Shown: positions 11,247 to 23,110 of the stretch, piece after piece
Layout of the letters: each line of letters opens with the position of its first letter
Position numbering within the stretch: position 1 is the stretch's first letter
NCBI GenBank assembly: GCA_002104985.1
Contig: MCGO01000006.1
Coordinates: forward strand, 372,001 to 436,000
Source of the DNA: Rhizoclosmatium globosum
Lineage: Eukaryota > Chytridiomycota > Chytridiomycetes > Chytridiales > Chytriomycetaceae
Direction of reading: 5' to 3'
Length of the DNA: 64,000 bases
Notes under the pieces: model-generated
The model's database searches: none
Told to the model about the DNA's origin: nothing
The model's input: only the letters and a program-made list of their open reading frames with translations
Made by a program: the position numbers and the translations under genes

Positions 11247-12423
11247 ATGCTCCAGTTTTTGAGGGCAGCCCGAGCAGCAGCCACAAGCGTGACCAAGGCA
11301 GCCCCAGTGACGCTTGTCGCGGGAAACGAAGCAGCAGGTGCGTGTCACTGCTTAGTAATCCAATAGCAAGTCGCCTGAGTTCGCGACCAGATTTGGACTC
11401 GGTCGTGTCCGCCGTTGCCCTCGCGCGGCTTCTCTCGGACCGCCACGCGCCACGCCAATTTGCGCCACTCGTTGCGATCCCACGCGCCGACTTTGCGCTT
11501 CGAACGGATGCGCGGGCGGCCCTTGCTGCTGCGTTTTCTGATTGCGAACTCATTGAGAACGAGCTGCTCTTTCTCGACGATCCAATCAGCTCAACGCACC
11601 TTCGCTGATTCTTACAGACCATAATGATCCAGCTGCATCTCTTCTGGCAGTCCTGCCTGATCCTCACATTGTTGGCATTATGGATCACCACGCTGACTCT
11701 GGCAAACATACCAATTGCGAAATGTTCCGTGTCATTGAACCTGTTGGAAGTGCTACCTCTCTCGTGGCTTTAGAATTCAAGGACTATCCTTTTGATTTGC
11801 CATTGGCGAAGCTGTTGCTTGCTCCTATTCTCCTTGACACCGTCAATCTCGATCCTGCCATGAACCGTGTTACTGAAAAAGATGTCGAAGCTGCTAATCT
11901 ACTTCTCAGAATTATTCGTGCGGAGGATCCTGCTTTTGACTCAAAGGCGCTCTTCGATTTGCTACAATCTGCGAAATTTGATGTCTCGTCATTGACTTGT
12001 GCCCAGTTCCTGCGTAAAGATTACAAACAGACAAAATGCAAGAAATGGGAGCTGGGTATAAGTTCCGTTGGAATTGCTTTCTCTGATTTGATTGCACGCG
12101 AAGGCGGGGATCTACAAAATGTTGTGCAATCTTTAAGAGAATATACCAAGGAAAAAAAGATTGATATTCTGATGGTTATGACTGCATTTGAAAATGACAA
12201 GGGCTTCAATAGGGAATTGATCGTATTTTCGAGAAACCAGTTTGTGTTGGAGTTGTTTGAACTGTTGGAAGGACACTCAGATATGAAATTGGTCAAACGC
12301 GGGATGACTGGAGCAGGATTGGAAAAATCTGATTATATAGCATGGTACACCGTCGGGAATCTCAAAATGTCTCGTAAACTTGTTCAACCAATCGTTCTTC
12401 CATTGATAGACTCGTTACTCTAA
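11247..12423 (+). CDS. PPX1: Exopolyphosphatase, Ppx1/DHH phosphoesterase family
   Basis: Removes terminal phosphates from polyphosphate (DHH superfamily, metal dependent). The start MLQFLRAARAAATS is rich in Arg and Ala, like a mitochondrial presequence. An intron after GNEAA restores DLDSVVSA, the first metal motif. IPRADFALRTD, LTDHND and the signature MDHHADSGK (the DHH motif) follow, then the DHHA2-like C-terminal domain ending LIDSLL. Between ELLFLDDP and NQLNAPSLILTDHND (near 11580-11590) the frame shifts by one base with no possible intron, so the sequence appears to lack a base there. Length about 370 residues is near the yeast enzyme's. Family call is firm; exact exon junctions are inferred. 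Confidence 0.83.
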
Positions 12424-12505
12424 TAAAACGCGTTTATTGTATATGAAAGTGGAAAAAACTACCAAACAAGACCGAAATCTTTTGCTTCAAACTCTGAGAA
12501 CCCAC

Positions 12506-14297
12506 CTACGGACTACTCGCATCATCCTTCTTCTTTCCCCCAAACAGGCCACCAAATACTTTCTTCTTACTCCATCCAAATTTACTGCTCTGTGAGTTAA
12601 GGGAAGGAGAACTCGAATGCGCTGAGTCGCATTATTCCCTGAGTGCATATGGTGTGGAATGGACGGAACTGGTGCAGCATGTGCTGCTACTGAAGAAGGT
12701 GATGCAACTGCTGCTGCGTCATCTGGAGGAACAGCAGTCTCTCCACGATTATGCTCTTCGCCCTCCATTCCATGAGGGGTTGTTGGTTTTACAGGTGAAA
12801 CTGGTGCACTCTTTACGGGTCCGTCCAAGCTCTCGGTACTAACACTAGCTGCTAAATTGGCAACTTGGCGGCACATTGGACATTGAAACATTTGACTCTG
12901 TACGAGAATGCTGTTCACACACTTGTAGTGGAAGCAGTGACTGCATGGTGCTATAAATATGGCTTGAAGTGGGAGAATTTCTCCAATACAGATACAACAG
13001 TCTTCCGGTGGTGTGTCATCATCGTCGTCGTTTTGGTGAGCTGAGTGAGGGTTTGAAGCAGACAAAAGTTGCTTGAGAGCTTTCTTGAACCTAGATATAA
13101 GATTCAGTGCGATGATATCTAAAACTCAAGTTTACTTTGCTGGATTTGCTTTTTTACGGAGCTGCTTAATCCATGTGTTGTCATAGAACCCAATTCGTAC
13201 TGATACGCATTTGTAAAGGTCCTCTGTACTGTATCAGAAATCATCTTGAAACACAATTATAACCTCACCATCTGATTTTCCCTTGTAATCGACACCAAAT
13301 ACGAGTAAATCGTTTTCGCGCAAGGTATAAGGGCGACTCTCCTTACCAGATGGACTTAGTCGCATCTTGTTAAGAAATGTGCCTGATGAGCTTCCCGCAT
13401 CTTTAACATACAGCTATATTGAATATAAAATATGAGTAAGGGATGGCAAAGAGTAACAAGACACACCTGTCCATCCTGAATCCAAATCTCAGCATGGTTC
13501 CTGCTCACAACTTTACTCTGATACCAAACATTCAACGGCGAGTCCTTCTGTCCATCCAACAGCTGTTCAACACCATTCTTGACAACTTTTCGTCCAATAC
13601 GAACAATTTCACCCTCCTGAATCTTTCGCTCCATACATTCCACAGTTGGATTTGGCGGTTGTCCTTGTTGCACAAACGGGATAAGTTGAAAGTGAAGTTC
13701 ACGCATAACTTCTGGGACCTCCTCTTCTTTTGCTGCAGGTGTTGCTGATGCGGCGGCAGCAGGTGCTGGAACGGAAGGGGTAGGGGGAGGATGTAAATCT
13801 CCGCTTTGTCCCGTGGTCAATAGCAAAGCAGAATTATCAGTTTGTGGACTTGATGGACTTGTATTAGCGTCTGTTTGAGCTGTGATAACGCGGTGTAACG
13901 GCGACAAAGCACCGTCTGCACTGCTTCTTCCACCAGGTAACGCAGGAGCGTCCGTGCCTGGATGAAATGGGGCGTTTGCGTTTGCACCGTTTAAACTGAA
14001 AACAGACGCGTTTGTGTCAACTGTTGCATCAGGAATATCGGGGGCTGCGTGAGTTGGTGTCGTGTCGTCATCAGTGGAGACTGGGAGTGGTGGAGCGTGT
14101 TGTTCCGTTAAGTCAGCCTGCGTTCCGAGGTGGTGTGTAGCATGTGATGTGGTTTGGTGGGACTCGTCAACTCCATGTTCAAGAGGGACATTTCCTGGTC
14201 GTGTTTCTGAGTCCGTTGATGAAACTCCACCAGTAACGTCTCCTGCAACAGATGATTTGACTTCGGTCGGCTCAGGCGCAGGCGACACAGAGTTCAT
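12506..14297 (-). CDS. DMA1: FHA-RING E3 ubiquitin ligase, Dma1/Chf1 type
   Basis: Mitotic checkpoint and septation ubiquitin ligase of fungi. The start at 14297 gives a ~150-residue Ser/Pro/Asp-rich disordered N-terminus. The FHA domain follows: IVRIGRKV, KVVSRNHAEIW, then after an intron LYVKDAGSSSGTFLN and MRLSP. The linker FGVDYKGKSD is typical of Dma1. The RING-H2 finger is complete (CCIC... CSHCFHYKC... CPMC). The tail is Pro/Ala rich. As written the frame near 12630 runs on into an unlikely sequence. The neighbouring frame gives KKKVFGGLFGGKKKDDASSP and a stop at 12506, which I take as the likely end, implying a one-base break. If not, the open frame ends at 12487. Confidence 0.87.
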
Positions 14298-14443
14298 GAT
14301 GTTTTGTCGCGTTGCTCAAGGGAACGTAAATCTTTTCAGAACGAGAGAATAATTATGGACCTTGATCAATTTAAATAACTGCCAAATCTAATTGTACGAT
14401 TCAAAACAAGTTTTGAAAGAAAATTGAACTTATATGGACAACT

Positions 14444-17400
14444 ATGTCGGCAAGAAGAAAGGTACTCATTTGGACCTTCTTTTCCTCAGAGCTTCTATTA
14501 AGAATCGCATGGTTTCAATTGTTTAAATCATTCTCATGTGGTAGTTAAGTGTTGAATTTATTGTACAGAATATGAGAAGGATTGTCAGTTTTTGCAAGAA
14601 TGCCAAAACAGGCCCGAATCCATCCATCACACCACTCTCGGGGGACGAGTGCCGCTTCCCGAGCCTCAATACGACTACTTGATTCGACTCTCTTACTTGC
14701 TTCAGAAGCACCTGCTCAATCCGGCGGAGAATCACCTGAAGTAGTCGAACAGAGGCATTGGGTTTGGTTAACATTCCACGATAACTCATTGGAAGAGGAA
14801 TTTCAAGTCTTTTTAATTCAGTATGAGCGGATATCTCTGTGTGTGGGTGAATCTCGATTTAGAAACTCAGTGACTCACTGACGAAAGTGTTTAGACTGCA
14901 AGCGTTATATTACTTTTTCTAAGCATAGCCGTTTTAGTAGTCGCCGCGTTATCTGTTTCTTATACTTCATATGCGGCCTTGGCATGGACAGTTCCGCAAG
15001 TTATCAACATAATATTGTTTGCCATCGTTTTCGTTGCCACGTTCTGTGATTATGTGTTCGCTACTCAACTCGCTGGCCTGTTATTGATTTTTCATAATGT
15101 GCTGATAAAGCCAATATGGACTCCGATTTTTCAGTCCGCTGCTGTGGGCCCATCTGTATCATGTGTTATTTTCCAGTCAATGATATTCATGGTCTTTCCA
15201 TTCAACTTAAAATATGCATTTTATGTCTCACTTGCATCTATCTTGGGTCTGCTCATATCTGTCAGTACAATAATTAGCCAGCTTCAAGCGACAGGAGACG
15301 TTTTATCACCTATTTCTGGCTATATGGGAAGATTTAGTTGGGCTTCAGCCTTTGTGATATATCTCCTCGTTGTATCGAATGCCTGGATATATCTTCGTCT
15401 CAAGCAGCGAGCTCTTCGGAAGCTTTTTCTTTTGAGGAGGCGAAAGGCAAAGATGTATAAAACATTAGAATCAAAAGGAATTCCGGCTCCCAAACATTCA
15501 GTGACTGGGCTGTGGAGGGGACCACCACAAGCTTCACGGTCGCCAGCGTCTAGGAGCATGTACAGTAGTGGTATCTACAATAACTCCATGTCGCCTTTTG
15601 ATAGTACACGAAAAGTGACGAGCAGCTATGCTTATTCATCTGGTACATCACGGTTCCGACCAAACACAGGTCAGTCAATTGTAACGTCCACCCAAGAAGA
15701 CGAAGACGAGTTTCCCACAAAATTGAGACCTACGTCAGCATTTTTTCGCTTTGTGAATCAATCCAAAGTTTTTGACGACTCAAATCTTGAACGATCTTTT
15801 GGGCGTGGGAAACGAGACAAAGATGAATACCCATTGAACATTCGTGCTTTAAAGTCACATGACGTCGAACCTCAATGGAAGATCGTTAGTCTCTTTTTAG
15901 GACAAGCTCCATGGCCTACGTACAATGAGCGAAGATATCTTCGCCACCAAGCTCGTATCCATTCGGAGTCATTCTTGTATGCCATGGTTAGGCTGTTTTG
16001 CGCCAACCTTACGTGTGGACTACTTGATCATTTTGACCGAGTCGCGAATACCTCACTCTCAACCCAAACCACAACTGGATATCTCCTTTTACAAACGATT
16101 CCGTTCGCTGGAATTCCACTCATCGCCATTCCAATTGCTCTAATACTGTGCAAATTGAACAAGATGTTGCTAATTCAGCCTCTTGTCTTGCTCACGTATT
16201 GGGGTCTTGCGGCAGCGTATTTACTTTCACCAATGGAGCAACTCTCAACTGTGTATCCTGACGCGATTCCGCAATCAAAAATGACTGCATACTTGGTGGC
16301 AACAATAATTCTTGTTGCTCAAAGCGGATTGATACCAGCACGGAGTTTCGTTCCTTGGTGTATGTCAATCGTCTTTTTAGCAATCACACATATTCCCCTC
16401 GTGGCATCTTGGGGTGGAAACTATAGTTCCGTTATGCCATGGGGTATGGCGCTGCAAGTCGCCATCTTGGTGATTTTCTTGTCTCCTCTGGTACGAGCAT
16501 GTGATGCAATCGGAAGAGAAGCATTTGAAGCCCTGCAGACCATAAAGTGTTGTATAGATCTTGTAAAATATCAGCAAGTTGTCCAACAACAAAATCAGGA
16601 CTTTGATAATTCAACAGCAGTTCATGGCATTGGGCCAAGATATTCGGATCCATTAGCTCATGGTTTTACTGGTTATAACGCAGATTCACAATACACTGGG
16701 TTATATTATAACCCATACACAGAGCAACAATGTGCAAACTACGATATAGAACAAAATCCTACAAGTCAGAAGCTTCAATCACTGCTAGACCAGTGTGATG
16801 CCTGGATAATGGAATTAATATCTGCCGAAGATACCTTACCCAATGGAGAACAGCAACGTAGCTCGGTGATCTCTTCTACCACAAATCAGATCACAGCTTC
16901 AGACAGTGTGAAAAGGAAGACGATGGGCGAGGTAATATTTTGGACCTTATTCTTGTGCTTACTTAGAAGTTTAATACAGAAATCTTGGAGCTTTCAACTG
17001 AGTTTCAGAGCTCAACCATTTTCAAACCTGACTTGCAGCCACATTTCGACGAAAGCCTGCAGAGTTTTATGCATCAGTATATGGACAGCACATTAACTAT
17101 CGGCAACTCAACGGAAAACGGACAAAATCAGATTATTGCGCAGATATTCGCCTAAACTCGCCACCCGACGGGGATCTAGCTTCAAAACCGTATGCATCTC
17201 AGCCAAACCTCAATTATAAGGTTGGAGAACCATGATTGGTGCTACCCTAGGATTGCAAAAGCCGATAGATTCACAAAACTGCATTCTCTTACTTCACAAG
17301 ACTTCATCTCTGGAATTCGGGTTGCGCCTGAAAATGATATCATGAAACCGAAATCGGATGAGATAAACACACAAGTGGTCTCTGAAACAAATCAAACAAA

Positions 17401-18112
17401 GCCTGAACGCAATGAAAATGAACTGAAGGATGATCGCAAAGGATCTTTAACTCAAAGTATGCTGTCAATGTTTAATTGGAATCCCAAGCAAACCAGCAAT
17501 CCATCCGTAAAACAACCAACCATCACAAAATTCGTTGAGAAGAATGCTGTTGACCTCGATTTAACTGGTGAAAAAAGGAATGCGAAAGATGAAGCTTTGG
17601 CAGAAGATTCATTTGGTGTTAAAGAGACCTCCACGCCAGGAACTGCAGATTCAGGTCAAGCAGCTGCCCTCAAATCATCTTCTTTAATTGGAACTGACGT
17701 TCGAGGTCCAAGACTCAAGCTACTGGGAAAATTGGATGATGCGAGTCCACTCATCGATACTTCAGAATCATTACACCATCATACCCGCCCAAAGAAGCAT
17801 AGTGCAGATACATCTCACGGTGTACTAGAGTTAGATCATCCTATGCACCACACAAATGTAGTTGAAGTATCTGAAGCAGCACGCGTATCATCAATCACTT
17901 CCTCTGCCACATCCATGGGACCTGCATATCTTGGATTAACACCGCCAGCAACATCACAAGGTCGGAATCCATTAGTTCCTTCCTTGGGAGCATCTGGTCC
18001 TTCAGAAGGGAGGAGGTTACCTGCACTCACTCCAATCCACAAGCCAGCGATACCAAATGTTAATATCCCATCTGGAATAAGTGATTTCACTATTGTAGAA
18101 GAAAAGCAATAA
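14444..18112 (+). CDS. Large multipass membrane protein, two transmembrane blocks with disordered tail (unrecognised)
   Basis: No family is recognised with confidence. A likely first exon (MSARRK) is followed by an intron to 14588 and by a segment PQYDYLIRLSYLLQKHLLNP, then a cytosolic block LTFHDNSLEEEFQVF just before the first group of about six hydrophobic helices (from about 14910). A long Ser/Arg-rich loop follows. Then comes a second block, APWPTYNERRYLRHQ, and a second group of about six helices ending near 16500. An 'acidic-plus-YxxH' segment preceding each six-helix group resembles the layout of 12-TM class III adenylyl cyclases, but no catalytic domain is visible. The region 16930-17240 has an intron plus one or two frame breaks, so continuity with the ~300-residue disordered 3' part (to 18112, EEKQ) is inferred. 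It may be two genes. Confidence 0.6.
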
Positions 18113-18203
18113 TTACTGTATTTTCGTAAATGTAACTTTGGAGCTAAAATATATAACGTCAATATAATATCCAAAATTTAAATGTCCCATGCAAATCCAC
18201 CCA

Positions 18204-19246
18204 TTATTGTCTAGCTCCTGCAATAGCGACGCGAGCAGCTTCTCTGATAGCAGCAAATGCAGTTTCAAAGGAGGTTGAGTTTTCGTTTGAACCTGACATC
18301 CCTCCATCTCCTTCAACATTCAAATAGTCATTCATAAATTCGTCATCACTGCCAGAGTCACTTGCATCCGGATTCGTTGTTTCACCTTCCTCTTCCTGAC
18401 TTCGATCAAGAGACGATGAACCAGCGTCTGTCTCTACATCTGCGGTTCCATTGAAATCATCACTCCCTAATGATTCTCGCGACATTGTTATATTATCTCC
18501 CGTATTTATTCTGGTGGTCCCTCTCCTTCGTTCCCGCTGAATCATTTTCTTGACCTGTTTTGAGTTTGACGACGAAACCAATTTGAGACCATCTGGAAGA
18601 ACGACTTTGGGTGCAATGACGCGATGTGCTAGTTCTGCTGCGATCGCTTGTGAGGGTGCATTATGTCTCGTGGGTGTATTACTTAGGCAATCAATAGGCT
18701 GGGAAACGGGGTTCTCGGGTTTATATAGCTTCATCCAGCGTCCAACCATTGGTCGATTTAGTTGTAATTCGTCGGCAGCCTTATTTCGACCCACAAGGTG
18801 AGCATATGCTGCGACAGCTTCCTTTTGTTCGGGTGTAAAGAATCGGCGATGTTTGAAATTACAACGTCTGTATTTTATGCCGTAGGTTAGTGTGTGTCAT
18901 GGAGAGGGGTTATTCAGTTGAGCGTACTCATGGTGGGGATGGTTGGGTTGACGTCTCCGTCCAAGAGCCCCAATTCGACGCTTAACGACGGCGGAAGCGA
19001 GTCAAATGCGGGCACGTCTCCTTCGCCGACAATTTGCAGGGCTTTACCCGTTGGCTTGGCCCGCTTTGAAGTTGAAGTCGGAGGAAGTAGCGTTTGCGAC
19101 AGCCGCGGCCGCCCGCGTTTTCGTTTGGGCGGCTGACTCAGCACGGCTTCGGCGTCGCTTTCGGTGTCTGTGTCTGATCCGTGGCGGAAGCTGGAAGTGG
19201 TTTGGAGTGGAAGGAGGCTGCCAGACCTCGCTTCAGCTAAACTCAT
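18204..19246 (-). CDS. AT-hook plus Brinker/pogo-type helix-turn-helix DNA-binding protein
   Basis: Putative transcription factor. The N-terminal exon (from MSLAEARSG) carries an AT-hook, KRKRGRPRLS, for minor-groove binding. After an intron near 18885-18930 comes a helix-turn-helix: FFTPEQKEAVAAYAHLVGRNKAADEL followed by LNRPMVGRWMKLY. The pattern 'AYA... GRNKAA... V-x-RWMK' is that of Brinker/CENP-B/pogo N-terminal domains. The rest is acidic and Ser-rich, with a C-terminal helix (ETAFAAIREAARVAI). No transposase DDE domain is seen, so it is more like a domesticated or parallel DNA-binding module than a transposon. The exon junction frame is not fully clear. Targets are unknown. It faces the membrane protein gene tail-to-tail. 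Confidence 0.68.
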
Positions 19247-19351
19247 TTCGGGGAATCAAAAGCAAATTCAATATGATATTTAAATCATTCATCAGCGAAG
19301 CTCAATATACTCTCTCGCCACATCCCTAAAAAAAACAATGCGTGTATACAT

Positions 19352-21064
19352 TTACTTTCGCAACGCCCCCTTCTTGGCCTCCTTCTTGGCCTCCCCAGCA
19401 CTTGCCCCCGCACGACGGTTCGCAAGCTCAACTTCACGCTTCTCGATGTTCGATGCAAGCAAGTTGGTACGGAACGTCAAGTTCCTGGTACGTTCAATCA
19501 CATTCTGGAAAACAGATGTGTATTGCGCACCCATAATCACAGTGTTCTGAATCACAATCAAGCCGTTAGTTTGGTACAACAACAAAAAAACAAAAAAACT
19601 CACACTCTCAGAATCAATCTTGGCATCCATCCGAACTCCTCGCACAAGATCCACAACCCACTTCTCACCCTCATCACGACTCAACCCAAGAGTCGCGCTC
19701 AACACACCGATATCAATCTCCCGATACACCTTCACATAACTCTCAAACACCATCGTTCTAGCCGTCTCCAAAAACTCCTTCTTGATAGGCTCCAAGAAAA
19801 AGTCCGCGTCAAGAACAGGCTCACACTGCGCGAGACTCTTGTGAGACTCGGCAAAGTTGTATTCGCTGTACAAGGTGTGAATGAATCCAGTCAACGGGTC
19901 CTGAACGTCCTTTTGTGTGGTGGCGGCGGCGGTCTTGCTGGCTTGGAGTTCGCGTTCGCTGGCGACAAGTTTGACGAGTTCTTTGAGGTAGTTGCTCTTT
20001 CTGCGGTTTTTGGTTGTGACGATGGCGGCGGTGAGGTATCTCAAGGCCCATGGACATGTCGTTTGGATCGTGCTGATGTAGGCGGGTTGCATGAATGTGT
20101 CAATCAGACTGTCGCGGCCTTTGGGGTGGTTGAAAAAGACAAAGAGGGACCAGGCAATAAAGTAGCTGCGTTGGATGAGTTGATGGGTGTTGTTGGGGAG
20201 CTGGTTGGAACCAAGGACGGGAGCGTCAATGAGTTCCTTGAGCTTTGTAAGGTCTTCAAGAGCAACGTCCCACTTTTGGAGGAGAATTTCACATGCAAGT
20301 TTACCCCACAGAGCAGTGGTGCTCTTTTGAGTGTCAGTAGTCTAATGAAGGGCAAGATTAGTATCCCGGTCTTATCACCAGATCCACCAAGATTCCAGTT
20401 TTTCTTCGATGCCGAACCAAGTTCCCAAAACTCTCAACTTTGTATCCCGAGTAGCATTCAAAACTGTCAATGTACTTACCAAAACTCTGAAATCAAACAA
20501 CAAATCCGCAGCTCCCTGGTAACTTCCAATCTGATATTGACACATTGCGAAATCATACAAAGTATCCAACATTTCATTCGTGAAGGCGAATTTGGAGTCC
20601 AAGAAGGCTCGCACGGCAGTCTTGTCCTGCTTCAACAGGGCCAAGACCTGAGGGTCCTGCAGAATCGCAATACTTTTGCTGATGAGGATTGCAAAGATTC
20701 GTAGGTTTCGAGAACGCTGGCTCTTTTGGCTTCGACTGTTTTTTGGTAGGTGGTTGAGTAAGAGATTTTGAGGGATGTGGAACGTAAGGTTGGGGGTGCT
20801 TATGAACCTGGTGAGTTGTCTTCGGTGTTGTGAATTTGCTGGTAGATGGAGTTGGCAACGTCAATCATGTTGGTAGATTTGAGGAGCTCGTATTTGGCCT
20901 TGAGGAGCTCTTGTGTTGGGTAGACCTGACATCCAAAGTGTGAGATACCTGGCATCTGAGACAAGAGCGGATTTACTAACCTCTTTCTGCAACAGAAAGT
21001 CCAAGAGAGGAAGGATCATGTGTCTGTCCAGGAGGGACGACACCTTGGTGGTTAGGTCGGCCAT
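19352..21064 (-). CDS. eIF3e: Translation initiation factor eIF3 subunit e (Int6)
   Basis: Subunit of the eIF3 complex that recruits mRNA to the 40S ribosome. Start MADLTTKVSSLLDRHMILPLL at 21064 matches the eIF3e N-terminus; the upstream in-frame GTG is not a likely start. Conserved segments include the region around AFTNEMLDTLYDFAMCQY, then GSYQGAADLLFDFRVL, YISTIQTTCPWALRYLTAA, the PCI domain (GFIHTLYSEYNFAESHK, ADFFLE, WVVDLVRGVRMDAKID) and VIMGAQYTSVFQNVIERTRNLTFRTNLL. The C-terminus is Lys/Ala rich (EAKKEAKKGALRK). Five or so short introns interrupt it, the last near 19560-19605. Length is close to the normal ~445 residues. The long open frame on the other strand (19523-20704) is its shadow. 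Confidence 0.94.
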
Positions 21065-21989
21065 ATGTCTTTTTCTTTTTTGCTTCTTCACCAAAAGTCG
21101 ATAAACAGAATGTAGAACGATGGAAGAAGGGATATGTATAACAATAACGACGATGTTCGCCTACAATGCTTTCAGTTGCATTAGCATTCCTGTAATGTCC
21201 ATAAACTTCCCACTGACTTCAATAATAAAACAGCAATGTTACAACAGAATGAAGTTGTGAACCAGTGAACCAGTGGTTGGAACATTTAACAAAGTCTTTT
21301 CAACAATGATTACAATTATCTAGTATCACTACCCATTCCCGAATAATGCAGGATGAAAGCTGGTTACTGATGGGCTCAAGCAAAACTTCCTCTGTTTGAG
21401 GCTCCTCAACGAAATTTCTGTCAAGGATTGGAACCTTTTGAAATTCGTCCTGTCTGTCCTCGTGACGGCAGCACATTGGGAGGCTCAGATAAGGCGCCAA
21501 GCAACGAAAAATGGCTGACAGCGTCACGGAAGTCACATGAGCATTACTAGATTTTTTGGTACCAAGATCTCATTTTTTAACTGTAACTGTTGAATACGGT
21601 GGAAAGAGTTGCAGTGAACAATGCTTTTCGTTGTTTAAGGATTCACGCCAAGCCACTAGAATAAGGGCACGTCAAAGATGTTGTCAAAGCAGGGTAAATT
21701 GGGTGATGAGAGGTGTCTGTGGGATGAGCGTGAGTGAGTTAAAAAGAAAACTTCAACTCGGAGGAAAGCAAAGGAAAGCAAACCGAGTTCAATCTTGTTT
21801 GTATTAACGGCGAAAGGATGACAAACGAAAGACGCAAAGGGGACCACCTTGTCCATCTCCACACACGTGCCTCCCAGAGAAAAAGGAGATTTTAAGCAAG
21901 CAGCCACCGTGCCACCCTCTCTTTGAAGAAACTTAAACCTTGCACGAAACCAGCTTGAACCAGACAACACACACTTCAGACTTGATCCA
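21065..21989. other. Intergenic region between eIF3e and cyclin
   Basis: A 925-bp region upstream of both the eIF3e gene (minus) and the cyclin gene (plus). I see no convincing coding exon, tRNA or repeat. Short open frames here have no protein-like composition. It is the longest gene-free stretch in the first half of the window and presumably holds the promoters of both flanking genes and a long cyclin leader. Confidence 0.55.
21864..21869. promoter_or_regulatory. CACGTG E-box upstream of the cyclin gene
   Basis: Perfect palindromic CACGTG about 120 bp before the cyclin start codon. In yeast, bHLH factors such as Pho4 bind this core, and Pho4 is controlled by the Pho80 cyclin. A six-base site can occur by chance, so this is a weak call. 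Confidence 0.25.
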
Positions 21990-22878
21990 ATGTCGACATC
22001 AACAACATCACCTTCTCCCGCCACCTCGTCGCACATTGCGCTCTGCACCGCGGCGGCAACGAATGCGATCCGATGCGGGACGCCGACGACGCCGCTGCCG
22101 CCGCTGTCGCAGTTTGTGGCGTCAGTTGTGACGCGGTCGCGGAGTGCGGGTGCGGCGGTTGTTGTTGCCTCGTCGCTGCTCGAGAAAGTGCGACGGCGGC
22201 TTCCTCAAACGGCGAAGGGGCTGCCCTGCTCGGCCCACCGTCTCTTTCTCGCTGCACTCATCCTCGCTTCAAAGTACACAAACGATAAAACTTATAAAAA
22301 CAAGTCCTGGGTGGCTTTCACCGAGGGCCTGTTTCCTGTCTCGGAGATTAATCTGATGGAGAGACAGTTCCTGGGAATCCTCGACTTTGACCTGTCCTTC
22401 ACTGACGACGACTATCTTACTGTCATGGATCAGTTGGCCGCCTATGAAGCTCGTATTGCCTCCCTTGTGGCCTGCTCAGCAGTACCCCCCATCCACTCAC
22501 AGACACACAATCTCCACTACCAGCACCACCCCCAAGCAACACCCCCATCACTTGCTTCCTCCTACTCCTCTGTCATGTCATACGAGCAACAGCAACCTCA
22601 ACACTATTCTCAGCCTCCTGCAGATTACTACAGCCAGGAAACAGCAGTTCCATCAATCATTCTCTCAAGGCTACATGCCTTCTCCTGCAAATACTGCTTC
22701 CCCAGTCTCTCTCTCTGGAAGTTTAGGGAGTTCCTACAGCTCAAACTCTTCTACTCCTTCCCGCTTTCATCCACACATGGCCACTGCAGCACCAATGAAC
22801 TCACAGCTTGGCTTCCCCGTCAACTCTCAGCTTGGGAAACGGCCCATCTCCTCAAATGACCCTACTACATTAGTATAA
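21990..22878 (+). CDS. Pcl/Pho80-family cyclin
   Basis: Cyclin that would activate a Pho85/CDK5-type kinase. The start MSTSTTSPSPATSS is followed by a Thr/Pro-rich leader. The cyclin box has ASSLLEKVRRRLP, HRLFLAALILASKYTNDKTYKNKSW, LFPVSEINLMERQFLGILDFDL, and the -FTDDDY- continuation typical of Pcl1/2/9 cyclins. The C-terminus is rich in His, Pro, Ser and Gln. Near 22640 the frame shifts: the reading DYYSQETAV turns unlikely, while a neighbouring frame continues as QFHQSFSQGYMPSPANT to a stop at 22878 (DPTTLV). That shift is explained by one extra A, the only clear insertion-type break in the window. No intron is needed. Single exon as far as I can see. Confidence 0.83.
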
Positions 22879-23110
22879 AGACATTTGTACTGGCATCAAG
22901 CTGTCTCCCCTGCTTTTTTAATATCTCTAGAGCTTTGAACATCAGTTCAGACACACACACTTGGAACATTCTATAACAACAAAACCCCCTGTCTAATTTC
23001 TTTTCAGAATGTATTTACGAATTACTTATGAATAAATCGGTGATCAAACAGTATTCCTACTTTTACTTTGTGAAGCCAAAAAAGTGACAAACTTCAAAAC
23101 AAAAACAGTT

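Noticed and set aside
10903..11709. 268-codon minus-strand open frame
   Set aside because: Runs across the HIBCH end and PPX1 start in antisense; Ser/Arg/Leu-rich with no motif, while both plus-strand genes are conserved.
11570..12640. Programmed frameshifting in PPX1 and DMA1
   Set aside because: Neither break site shows an X-XXY-YYZ heptamer; a missing base is simpler.
16930..17240. Separate gene starting at the ATG of 17192
   Set aside because: No promoter or conserved start. The frame is more simply the disordered tail of the upstream membrane protein after an intron and frame breaks, though this is not proven.
19523..20704. 393-codon open frame on the plus strand
   Set aside because: Antisense of eIF3e, which has clear conserved motifs and introns on the minus strand.
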